The notes under the pieces: model-generated
What the model saw: the letters and a program-made list of their open reading frames with translations, nothing else
What the model was told of the DNA's origin: nothing
The model's database searches: none
Shown here: piece by piece, positions 1-5,293 of the stretch
Numbering within the stretch: the first letter of the stretch is position 1
How the letters are laid out: each line of letters begins with the position of its first letter
Made by a program: the position numbers and the translations under genes
Assembly: GCA_945888535.1 (NCBI GenBank)
Contig: CAMDAN010000133.1
Coordinates: forward strand, 1-5,293
Reading direction: 5' to 3'
Source of the DNA: Bordetella parapertussis
GTDB lineage: Bacteria > Pseudomonadota > Gammaproteobacteria > Burkholderiales > Burkholderiaceae_C
DNA: 5,293 bases

Positions 1-486
1 ATCACGAATTTGCTGCGCACTGGGTTGAAAGCGGGTCTCGGCCGTTGTGGGAAGAAGAATTGCTTGTCCTTCCGCTGCGCTAACAAAGTGACGGTTGCAA
101 GGGTAGCTCGGGTCGGGCATCAAGATTTCGTCACCCGACTCAATCAATGCCAAGCAAGCCAATTGCAAAGCGGCTGATGCGCCAGCAGTCACGACGATAC
201 AACTGGTGGGAATATTCAGTCCAAAACGCGTTTGGTACCAGTCGCTGATGCGCTCGCGTAACTCGGGCAAGCCTGTTGCGGGGGTGTATTGGCTCAGGCC
301 TTTAGATATCGCCCGTTGGGCCGCTTCTTGAACGAGCGGCGGCGCAGTGAAATCGGGCTCGCCGATGTTCAGAAAAACCATCGGCTCTGAGGTGTGCTCA
401 AAGGATTGGGCGAGTTTGGAGGCGGCCTTGGCCACTTCCATCACGTAAAACGGTTCAATTTTTTCAGCGCGGCTAGAGATTTTCAT
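1..486 (-). CDS. PLP-dependent class I/II aminotransferase, N-terminal part (runs off left edge)
   Basis: The first 162 codons of a fold-type I pyridoxal-phosphate aminotransferase are visible, read from an ATG at 486-484; the C-terminal part lies beyond the window. The N-terminus begins MKISSRAEKIEPFYVMEVA. It is followed by the family's substrate-binding signature LNIGEPDFTAPP (residues 39-50), a YTPATGLPELRERI helix (around 66-79) and the glycine/alanine-rich cofactor-binding turn VVTAGASAALQLA (around 98-110). DPSYP (around 123-127) matches the conserved motif before the large domain. The PLP-binding lysine is not in view. It starts 14 nt after the nusB stop and is probably the last visible gene of the rib-nusB transcript. 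Aspartate/aminoacid transaminases of this subgroup often follow nusB in Burkholderiales. The amino-acid substrate cannot be decided from this half of the protein. Confidence 0.9.
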   Translation of the reverse strand, partial: MKISSRAEKIEPFYVMEVAKAASKLAQSFEHTSEPMVFLNIGEPDFTAPPLVQEAAQRAISKGLSQYTPATGLPELRERISDWYQTRFGLNIPTSCIVVTAGASAALQLACLALIESGDEILMPDPSYPCNRHFVSAAEGQAILLPTTAETRFQPSAQQIRD

Positions 487-500
487 GGCCTTGGTGCGCC

Positions 501-1037
501 TTAGTTGGGGTCGTTTTTGGCCCGATCTGCCTGCACTTCAAGGGCGCGCAGTTCGGGCGCTAAGCCGTTAAGCACGGCGTTGACGTATTTGTGGCCATCG
601 GTTCCACCAAATTCTTTGGCAAGCTCGATGCACTCATTCAGCACAACGCGCCATGGCACGTCAGGGCAGTGCTGCATTTCATAGACTCCAATCCACATCA
701 CGGCGTGTTCGATCGGAGAAATTTCTTTCATCGGGCGATCTAGGCGCGTAAGGATCAGGCTATCGAGTTGGGCGGCGTGTTCAACGCAACCGTGCAAAAG
801 AGCATCAAAGTGGACTGAGTCGGCTTTCGCAAACCCCGCCAAATCACGGGTAAACACATCGATATCAGTGACACTGTTTTTTCCGACCATGCTTTGGTAA
901 AGCGCTTGAACGGCAAACTCGCGGGCGCGGCTGCGGCCGTTTTTGCTGCCTGCTTTGCGTGCCCCCGTGCTGGTCACACCCGTTCGGGGCTGGCGCGGAG
1001 GGCGCTTGGGTGTGGTCGGGGTTTGGTAGTCGCTCAT
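501..1037 (-). CDS. nusB: Transcription antitermination factor NusB
   Basis: NusB binds boxA RNA together with NusE/S10 and joins the antitermination complex that supports rRNA operon transcription. The protein has 178 residues. The NusB fold starts near residue 36 with [14 protein letters not shown] and continues through [17 protein letters not shown] (about 105-121). It ends with the hallmark block [15 protein letters not shown], then [18 protein letters not shown] (about 131-164). E. coli NusB has 139 residues; the extra length here is a basic, Pro/Arg/Lys/Thr-rich, probably disordered N-terminal extension of about 34 residues, plus a short tail. The ATG at 1037-1035 shares one base with the ribH stop (TAATG), so translation is probably coupled. 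No strong Shine-Dalgarno is seen, only a weak GGA within the ribH end. Starting further in would also leave an intact domain, but the coupled ATG is the best start. Confidence 0.96.
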   Translation of the reverse strand: MSDYQTPTTPKRPPRQPRTGVTSTGARKAGSKNGRSRAREFAVQALYQSMVGKNSVTDIDVFTRDLAGFAKADSVHFDALLHGCVEHAAQLDSLILTRLDRPMKEISPIEHAVMWIGVYEMQHCPDVPWRVVLNECIELAKEFGGTDGHKYVNAVLNGLAPELRALEVQADRAKNDPN

Positions 1038-1510
1038 TAAATAGATTCCAAAAGGTTCGCCATTTCGACAGCAGCACGCGCTGCGTCACGCCCTTTTTCA
1101 ACTTGCCTGGCGATCGCTTGCGACAGATCTTCGGTCGTCAAAATCGCATTGGCAACAGGGATTTGGTAGTCCAAAGCGATGCGGGTCACGCCAGCCGCAG
1201 ATTCATTGGCGACCAATTCAAAGTGGTATGTTTCACCGCGAATAATGCATCCCAAAGCAATCAAGGCGTCATATTTAGATTTTTCTGCCATCGCCTGCAA
1301 CGCAATCGCAACTTCGAGCGCACCCGGCACGGTGACGTGGTGAACGTCTTTGTCTGCGACGCCGAGGTCGCGCAGTTCTTGCTTGCAGGCCAAAGCCAAG
1401 GCATCGGTAATGCCTGCGTTAAACCGGGCTTGCACAATTCCAATGCAGAGTTTTTTCCCGTCCATGCGCGAATCGCTGGAATTTACGCTGCCTTTGTCTG
1501 CGCCAAACAT
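1037..1510 (-). CDS. ribH: 6,7-dimethyl-8-ribityllumazine synthase (RibH)
   Basis: RibH condenses 5-amino-6-ribitylaminouracil with 3,4-dihydroxy-2-butanone 4-phosphate to form lumazine, the penultimate step of riboflavin synthesis, usually within a large hollow or decameric assembly. The 157-residue length is normal (E. coli 156). Visible motifs are IGIVQARFN (23-31), VPGALEV (61-67) in the substrate pocket, and the active-site block [12 protein letters not shown] (87-98), where His96 matches the catalytic histidine. LTTED (124-128) is also typical. The start ATG at 1510-1508 gives the expected family N-terminus MFGADKGS and has a purine-rich AGAAAG about 9 nt upstream. It lies 30 nt after ribBX, whose product supplies one of its two substrates, and overlaps nusB by one base. 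Confidence 0.97.
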   Translation of the reverse strand: MFGADKGSVNSSDSRMDGKKLCIGIVQARFNAGITDALALACKQELRDLGVADKDVHHVTVPGALEVAIALQAMAEKSKYDALIALGCIIRGETYHFELVANESAAGVTRIALDYQIPVANAILTTEDLSQAIARQVEKGRDAARAAVEMANLLESI

Positions 1511-1540
1511 GGTGAAATCTTTCTGAGTGAAGTTTGAAAA

Positions 1541-2692
1541 TTAACTGTTTGCACTGACGGCACTGACGGCACTGACGTAGCCCACGGTTTCTAAGCCGTA
1601 GCCTGCCATGCTTGGCATACGCCGTGGGCTCCCCATGAGGCGCATCTTTTGAACCCCGCAGTGGCGCAAAATTTGGGCGCCCACGCCGTAAGTCCGCAGA
1701 TCCATGCGGCCTCGCTCGGGCGCTTGTGAGGGGCGAGCAACCCCTTCAAACTGTTCTAACAATTGCGCACTGCTTTCGCCGCAATTGAGCAAGACCACGA
1801 CGCCTTTGCCTTCTTTGGCAACATGGCTCAAAGCCGCATCTAAGCTCCAAGAATGTAGGGAGCGTCCGATTTCTAAGGCGTCTAAGACCGACAGCGGCTC
1901 GTGAACCCGCGCCGATACCACCTCGTCTGCCGCCCATTCGCCTTTAACTAACGCCAAATGCACCCCGTGGCCGGTGGTGTCTTGAAACGCGTGCGCAGTG
2001 AATTCACCAAATGCAGTTTTGAGTGGGCGCGTGCCTTTTTTCTCTATCAAGGATTCCACACGGCTGCGGTGTTCGATCAAATCTGCGATAGTTCCGATCT
2101 TGAGTCCGTGCTCAGCGGCGAAGATTTGTAAATCAGGAAGGCGCGCCATGGTGCCGTCATCTTTCATGATTTCGCAAATCACGGACGAGGGCGTGCAACC
2201 CGCCATGGCCGCTAAATCACAACCGGCTTCGGTGTGGCCTGCGCGCATCAAAACGCCGCCATCCACAGCCTGCAAGGGAAAAATATGGCCTGGCTGAACT
2301 AGGTCTTTGGCAATGGCGTTTTTGGCAACCGCAGCTTGCACGGTGCGGGAGCGGTCAGCTGCTGAAATCCCGGTGGTGACGCCTTCAGCGGCCTCAATGG
2401 AGACGGTAAAAGCGGTTTCGAGTTTGGTGCCGTTGCGTGCAACCATCGGCGGGAGTTTCAGGCGCTCGCAGCGTTCGCGGGTGAGCGTCAGACAAATCAA
2501 GCCGCGTCCAAAACGGGCCATGAAATTAATCGCTTCGGGCGTGACATGGTCGGACGCCAAAATCAGGTCGCCTTCGTTTTCGCGGTCCTCTTCGTCCACC
2601 AAAATCACCATTTTTCCCGCACGCATGTCTTCCACAATGGCTTCAACGGGAGAAATAGCAACGAGATGGGTTGGGGCGGCGGATACTGTCAT
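1541..2692 (-). CDS. ribBX: 3,4-dihydroxy-2-butanone 4-phosphate synthase with degenerate GTP cyclohydrolase II domain (RibBX type)
   Basis: The N-terminal half (about residues 13-210) is a complete RibB, which converts ribulose 5-phosphate to 3,4-dihydroxy-2-butanone 4-phosphate plus formate. It carries the acidic metal/substrate loop [10 protein letters not shown] (33-42), [20 protein letters not shown] (95-114) and [12 protein letters not shown] (150-161). The C-terminal half (about 222-375) aligns in outline with RibA ([41 protein letters not shown]). However, it lacks the three-cysteine zinc site and the QEGRGIGL-like segment, so GTP cyclohydrolase II activity is very unlikely. This matches the RibBX variant described in Proteobacteria, and a separate ribA should exist elsewhere. 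I chose the ATG at 2692-2690 (383 aa); an in-frame GTG at 2731 would add 13 residues but has no Shine-Dalgarno. The extreme C-terminus carries three VSA repeats. It is often labelled ribBA by automatic annotation. Confidence 0.93.
   Translation of the reverse strand: MTVSAAPTHLVAISPVEAIVEDMRAGKMVILVDEEDRENEGDLILASDHVTPEAINFMARFGRGLICLTLTRERCERLKLPPMVARNGTKLETAFTVSIEAAEGVTTGISAADRSRTVQAAVAKNAIAKDLVQPGHIFPLQAVDGGVLMRAGHTEAGCDLAAMAGCTPSSVICEIMKDDGTMARLPDLQIFAAEHGLKIGTIADLIEHRSRVESLIEKKGTRPLKTAFGEFTAHAFQDTTGHGVHLALVKGEWAADEVVSARVHEPLSVLDALEIGRSLHSWSLDAALSHVAKEGKGVVVLLNCGESSAQLLEQFEGVARPSQAPERGRMDLRTYGVGAQILRHCGVQKMRLMGSPRRMPSMAGYGLETVGYVSAVSAVSANS
1551..1577. repeat. Three tandem 9-bp repeats inside the ribBX 3' end
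   Basis: The unit GCACTGACG occurs three times in perfect tandem on the plus strand. On the coding (minus) strand each unit gives GTC AGT GC, read as Val-Ser-Ala, so the protein ends [11 protein letters not shown] before the TAA at 1543-1541. The unit length is a multiple of three, so gain or loss of a copy would not shift the frame. It lies after the conserved RibA-like fold and probably arose by slippage. Confidence 0.9.
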
Positions 2693-2760
2693 CGACAACT
2701 TTCGGATAAGGGGCGCTTTAAGAAGCCTCACATTATCGCCGCATTAGGGTTTTGGCTCGT

Positions 2761-3165
2761 TCAGTCGTCTACCGACGCGCTCCACCGAGCGTTGAGCCCT
2801 TTTTGCAGGTCGCGGCGGTCGCGTTTGGTCGGGCGGCCATGGCCAATCGCCAAGGCGGGCTCGGTATGCAATCGGTTGTGCTCGGCCAATTGAAGGCGGC
2901 TTTGAATACTCTCTTGCGTTTCTTCGTAAAGTTGTTGTGCGACGGGGGCAGAGCCGCGTTTATCGCTCACTCCTATGACAAGCAGCGTGCGCCTCACTTG
3001 GGCTTGCCACACGGTCAGCGTGATTCCCGCGCGAACTTCATAGGAGGGTTTGACATCGCGCTGCCCGACTTGGACATGCCCCTTGCTCACCTCTTGCGTT
3101 GCGAGCGAGCGGGTTTTGAAAAACCGCGCCGCCCATAGCCATTTGTCAATGCGAATGCTTTCCAT
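2761..3165 (-). CDS. hslR: S4-domain RNA-binding protein, Hsp15 (HslR) family
   Basis: Hsp15 family proteins bind RNA through an S4 fold. In E. coli the protein binds free 50S subunits carrying a stalled nascent chain and helps recycle them after heat shock. The 134-residue length matches E. coli Hsp15 (133). The S4 domain covers about residues 4-50, opening with RIDKWLWAARFFKTRSLA (5-22) and EVSKGHVQVG (25-34), which contain the conserved RNA-contacting basic residues. The C-terminal tail GRPTKRDRRDL (110-120) is the characteristic lysine/arginine-rich end of this family. The ATG at 3165-3163 puts the S4 domain at the N-terminus as expected; no good Shine-Dalgarno precedes it. It is the first minus-strand gene after the divergent spacer, 68 nt ahead of ribBX, and may share a transcript with it. 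Confidence 0.93.
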   Translation of the reverse strand: MESIRIDKWLWAARFFKTRSLATQEVSKGHVQVGQRDVKPSYEVRAGITLTVWQAQVRRTLLVIGVSDKRGSAPVAQQLYEETQESIQSRLQLAEHNRLHTEPALAIGHGRPTKRDRRDLQKGLNARWSASVDD

Positions 3166-3239
3166 CGTGTTGAATTAGTCGGTGTGTTCTTGAAAGTTAA
3201 AGATTGGTTGTGCGACTGGCCGCATCATCGGTATGTTTC

Positions 3240-3269
3240 AGAGCGATTATTAACGTTTATGTTCGCTCT
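3240..3269. promoter_or_regulatory. 30-bp imperfect palindrome, probable operator
   Basis: Arms AGAGCGA (3240-3246) and TCGCTCT (3263-3269) are perfect inverted repeats, and the central AACGTT (3252-3257) shares the same dyad axis between 3254 and 3255. Counting all positions, 12 of 15 base pairs across the axis match. It sits nearly midway between two divergent start codons, 63 nt before the FAH-family ATG and 74 nt from the hslR ATG. That fits a dimeric transcription factor site better than a terminator, since neither gene ends here. No regulator gene is visible nearby, so the binding protein is unknown. Confidence 0.5.
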
Positions 3270-3321
3270 TAGCGCCAAAATCACTGAAAACTAAAACTGT
3301 GCAAAATAGCCGCTTTAATCT

Positions 3322-3326
3322 AAGGG
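3322..3326 (+). promoter_or_regulatory. Shine-Dalgarno sequence of the FAH-family gene
   Basis: AAGGG lies 6 nt before the ATG at 3333, which is good spacing. It is the clearest ribosome binding site in the window and fixes the start codon of the FAH-family gene. Confidence 0.7.
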
Positions 3327-3332
3327 TTCGAC

Positions 3333-4184
3333 ATGAAGTTACTACGCTATGGCCCTGTGGGCATGGAAAAAGCCGGAGCCTTGGGCTCGGATGGCAAAGT
3401 ACGCGACTTGTCGATGCTTTTTTCTGACCTAGACTGCGCTCACCTATCGCCTCGCGCCTTGGCTGCTTTGCATGCCTTGAATATCGACGCTTTGCCGGTG
3501 GTTGACGGAGATGTGCGTCTGGGCTGCCCGGTGTCTGATATTGGGAAAATTGTCTGTGTAGGGCTGAATTACGCGGACCACGCACGCGAGAGCGGGATGG
3601 AACCACCTAAAGAGCCTATTCTTTTTCTCAAAGCCACGAGTTCCATCACGGGCCCGAACGATCCTGTCATCATCCCGCGGGGTTCGGTAAAAACGGATTG
3701 GGAAGTTGAGCTTGGCGTGGTCATTGGAAGCAAAGCCAGCTATGTGAGTGAGAGCGATGCCATGGCTTGTATTGCGGGTTATGTGCTGATCAATGACGTA
3801 TCAGAACGTGCGTTTCAATTGGAGCGCGGCGGCCAGTGGGACAAGGGCAAATGCAGCGATAGCTTCTCGCCCATCGGCCCTTGGTTAGTCACGCCCGATG
3901 AAATCGCAGATCCGCAGAGCTTGCCTTTATGGTTAGAGGTCAACGGTAAGCGAGTCCAAAACGGAACCACGGCCAATCTAATTTTTGGCATTCCCAAACT
4001 CATTAGCTACATCAGTGAATTCATGACCCTCCACCCAGGTGATGTCATCAGCACGGGCACACCCGCTGGGGTTGGCATGGGTCAAAAGCCTACGCCTTGG
4101 TATCTCAAAGCGGGAGACAAGATGCGATTAGGTGTTCAGGGTTTGGGTGAGCAAACGCAGACATGCGTGGATTCCCGTCCTTGA
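3333..4184 (+). CDS. Fumarylacetoacetate hydrolase (FAH) family protein
   Basis: A complete 283-residue member of the metal-dependent FAH superfamily, whose members hydrolyse, decarboxylate or cleave beta-diketo and related acids. The start MKLLRYGPVG is typical of the subgroup often annotated as ureidoglycolate lyase or 2,4-diketo-3-deoxy-L-fuconate hydrolase. The catalytic core starts at IGKIVCVGLNYADHA (70-84). Metal-ligand motifs are visible: DWEVELGVVIG (122-132, Glu124 and Glu126) and INDVSER (153-159, Asp155). They are followed by SFSPIGPWLV (177-186), NGTTANLIFGIPKLISYIS (210-228) and HPGDVISTGTPAGVGMG (234-250). No key residue appears missing. It is the only plus-strand gene, has a good Shine-Dalgarno and follows a palindromic operator-like site, so it may be regulated on its own. 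No pathway partners lie next to it, so the substrate is undetermined. Its last 80 nt overlap the end of dusC on the other strand. Confidence 0.92.
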   Translation: MKLLRYGPVGMEKAGALGSDGKVRDLSMLFSDLDCAHLSPRALAALHALNIDALPVVDGDVRLGCPVSDIGKIVCVGLNYADHARESGMEPPKEPILFLKATSSITGPNDPVIIPRGSVKTDWEVELGVVIGSKASYVSESDAMACIAGYVLINDVSERAFQLERGGQWDKGKCSDSFSPIGPWLVTPDEIADPQSLPLWLEVNGKRVQNGTTANLIFGIPKLISYISEFMTLHPGDVISTGTPAGVGMGQKPTPWYLKAGDKMRLGVQGLGEQTQTCVDSRP

Positions 4185-5121
4185 CCCACGCATCAATGAC
4201 CTGGACATCGTTAACCGCTTTAAGCGCGTCATAGGCCGCTTGGGCTTGGGGGTAGTGGTGGCGTAAAAAGTTGAGCCACTGCTTCAATCGCCCAGCCTGT
4301 TGACGCCGTTCTAAGGTGTTACGAACGACGGACCAAAAGGCCTGAAGGTGCGGTTGCAAAGATTCCCAATTCAAGCATTCACCCGCATCGATTTCAGACG
4401 CGTGTGTCGATCCAATCGCCAAGGCCAAGCCAGGGTAGGTCACGATACCGCGCCCAAGCATGATGGCGTGACAGCCTGACGCTGCGCGGCAGGCCTGCGC
4501 ATCTTGAACTGTCCAAATTTCTCCGTTGGCAACCAATGGGGTTTTGACCACTGCCGCGATATCTGCTACTCGATTCCAGTACGCAGGCGGGCGATAAGCG
4601 TCTGCGCGGGTGCGGGCGTGTACGACAATTTCACCAGCCCCGCCAGCCTCCAATGCAAGTGCGCAATCTTCGGCGCGGCGGTCGTCGTGAAATCCTAGGC
4701 GCATCTTGGCCGATACCACTTGGTGCGCTGGCACCGCACGCCGCACGGCTTGCATGATTTTGAATAAAAGTTCGGGGTCTTCTAATAAAGCCGCACCGCC
4801 GCCGTGCCGGTTCACCACCTTGGCCGGGCAGCCAAAATTCAAATCCACCCCATCGGCGCCCAAGCCAGCCACCCGAGCGGCGTTATCGGCTAAACATTCG
4901 GGGTCAGAACCCAATAATTGCGGTCGCACCGGAACGCCTGCAGCGGTTTTTCCACCCGTCAAAAGTTCAGGGACGACCCGTAAAAAAGCGCGTTCTGGCA
5001 ATAGCGTATTGGTGACCCGAATGAACTCAGACACGCAGCGGTCTATCCCACCCACGCGGGTCAAAACGTCGCGCAACACAAAGTCAAGCAGCCCTTCCAT
5101 CGGGGCCAGAACGATGGACAC
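4105..5121 (-). CDS. dusC: tRNA-dihydrouridine synthase C (tRNA U16), with extended C-terminus
   Basis: DusC is an FMN enzyme that uses NADPH to reduce a D-loop uridine of tRNA (U16 in E. coli) to dihydrouridine. The 338-residue protein has the TIM-barrel motifs APMEG (6-10), SEFIRVTNTLLP (31-42) and VDLNFGCPAKVVNRHGGGA (92-110), with catalytic Cys98 at the same number as in E. coli DusC. VSAKMRLG (136-143), IVVHART (165-171), VANGEIW (197-203) and MLGRGI (221-226) are FMN or tRNA contacts. The DusC-type helical end RLKQWLNFLRHHY (278-290) supports this subgroup over DusA or DusB. It starts at GTG 5121-5119, because the conserved LAPMEG is needed and an in-frame stop lies directly before it. 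E. coli DusC has 315 residues; the extra tail from about residue 313 is encoded antisense to the FAH-family gene. Confidence 0.94.
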   Translation of the reverse strand: MSIVLAPMEGLLDFVLRDVLTRVGGIDRCVSEFIRVTNTLLPERAFLRVVPELLTGGKTAAGVPVRPQLLGSDPECLADNAARVAGLGADGVDLNFGCPAKVVNRHGGGAALLEDPELLFKIMQAVRRAVPAHQVVSAKMRLGFHDDRRAEDCALALEAGGAGEIVVHARTRADAYRPPAYWNRVADIAAVVKTPLVANGEIWTVQDAQACRAASGCHAIMLGRGIVTYPGLALAIGSTHASEIDAGECLNWESLQPHLQAFWSVVRNTLERRQQAGRLKQWLNFLRHHYPQAQAAYDALKAVNDVQVIDAWVKDGNPRMSAFAHPNPEHLIASCLPL

Positions 5122-5293
5122 TTAGTTTTTCGCGCCTAAAGCCAAGGCCTCTGCCCTTGAGTGCGCAAGGGTTGACACATCAGGCGCAGTCTGGGTGTCC
5201 CATCCGCCTAGGTGTTGGGTGGCAACAGTGGCGAGGGCGTCAATTGCAAGCGGTGAATCGTTGAGGCAGGCAATGTAATGAAATGCTTTTCCG
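5122..5293 (-). CDS. hemH: Ferrochelatase, C-terminal end (runs off right edge)
   Basis: Only the last 57 codons are inside the window, including a partial one at the edge and ending in TAA at 5124-5122. The visible protein starts GKAFHYIACLNDSPLAIDAL and continues to a GGW. This matches the ferrochelatase C-terminal signature: GGK-F-YIP-LN-P-HI in E. coli, and a close LND-P form followed by GW in betaproteobacteria. The tail SRAEALALGAKN is also typical of betaproteobacterial HemH. The enzyme inserts Fe2+ into protoporphyrin IX, the last step of haem synthesis. The active-site histidine and glutamate lie outside the window. The stop codon abuts the dusC GTG with no spacer and in the same frame, so the two genes are almost certainly co-transcribed. 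Confidence 0.85.
   Translation of the reverse strand, partial: GKAFHYIACLNDSPLAIDALATVATQHLGGWDTQTAPDVSTLAHSRAEALALGAKN

Larger units (their letters stand above)
3166..3332. other. Divergent intergenic control region between hslR and the FAH-family gene
   Basis: This 167-nt spacer should hold promoters for both flanking genes, which point away from each other. It is visibly more AT-rich than the coding sequence. Weak plus-strand sigma70-like candidates are TTGTGC (3208-3213) with TATGTT (3232-3237, 18-nt spacer), and TTAGCG (3269-3274) with TAAAAC (3292-3297, 17-nt spacer). Both match the consensus poorly. I see no confident promoter for hslR, although an AATAAT-like stretch lies inside the palindrome on the minus strand. 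No RNA gene or riboswitch fold is evident. Confidence 0.6.

Noticed and set aside
959..1537. A 192-codon plus-strand open frame opposite ribH and the start of nusB
   Set aside because: It is antisense to the well-supported ribH and nusB genes, has no recognisable domain and no Shine-Dalgarno; it is a shadow of their codon bias.
2693..2731. Upstream GTG start for ribBX giving 396 residues
   Set aside because: The extra 13 residues ([13 protein letters not shown]) are not typical of the family N-terminus, and no Shine-Dalgarno precedes the GTG; the ATG at 2692 fits better.
2693..2760. Possible FMN riboswitch or promoter in front of ribBX
   Set aside because: The gap is too short for an RFN element and lacks its conserved blocks. 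A GATAAT at 2737-2732 on the minus strand resembles a -10 box, but there is no acceptable -35 at 16-18 nt.
2307..3138. Plus-strand open frames opposite ribBX and hslR (146 and 128 codons)
   Set aside because: Both lie antisense to conserved genes and their translations are low-complexity Arg/Ser/Pro-rich sequence without family motifs.
3240..3269. The palindrome read as a rho-independent terminator
   Set aside because: The flanking genes diverge from it, so no transcript from them should end here, the loop is long (16 nt if only the arms pair) and no T-run follows on either strand.
3250..3606. A 118-codon minus-strand open frame opposite the FAH-family start and its spacer
   Set aside because: It would cover the palindrome and the antisense of a conserved gene start; its Arg/Ser-rich translation matches no family I know.
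4105..5293. hemH-dusC as one broken fusion gene
   Set aside because: Both proteins have complete family-like ends at the junction (HemH tail and DusC LAPMEG start), so two separate genes are more likely than a fusion interrupted by a stop.

Overview
The window looks like a chromosomal housekeeping stretch from a betaproteobacterium of the order Burkholderiales, most likely Comamonadaceae or a close relative. The evidence is the gene order ribB-type gene, ribH, nusB, PLP aminotransferase, plus betaproteobacterial signatures in the HemH tail, NusB and RibH. GC looks to be in the mid-50s percent by eye. I cannot name the genus. There are no IS elements, tRNAs, rRNAs, CRISPR arrays, phage genes or defence genes, and I find no convincing new multi-gene system. 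The points of interest are details of gene architecture.

Layout, left to right. The left block (1-3165) is entirely on the minus strand, so it reads from right to left: an Hsp15-like S4 RNA-binding protein (hslR), a ribB-type gene whose GTP cyclohydrolase II half is degenerate (RibBX type), ribH, nusB, and the first 162 codons of a class I/II PLP aminotransferase that runs off the left edge. Gaps are short: 68 nt hslR-ribBX, 30 nt ribBX-ribH, a 1-nt overlap ribH-nusB and 14 nt nusB-aminotransferase. This suggests one transcription unit.

The 167-nt spacer at 3166-3332 is divergent and is the only sizeable noncoding stretch. It contains a centred 30-bp imperfect palindrome that looks like an operator. 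To its right, a plus-strand FAH-family hydrolase/lyase gene (3333-4184) starts behind a clear Shine-Dalgarno sequence.

The right block (4105-5293) is again on the minus strand: the 3' end of hemH (ferrochelatase) followed with no spacer by dusC (tRNA-dihydrouridine synthase). The 3' end of dusC runs 80 nt into the FAH-family gene on the opposite strand.

Functionally, RibBX and RibH act at consecutive points of riboflavin synthesis: DHBP formation, then lumazine formation. NusB is a transcription antitermination factor that commonly travels with ribH. HslR and DusC both act on RNA in translation. HemH inserts iron into protoporphyrin. The FAH-family enzyme is probably catabolic and has its own upstream control region.
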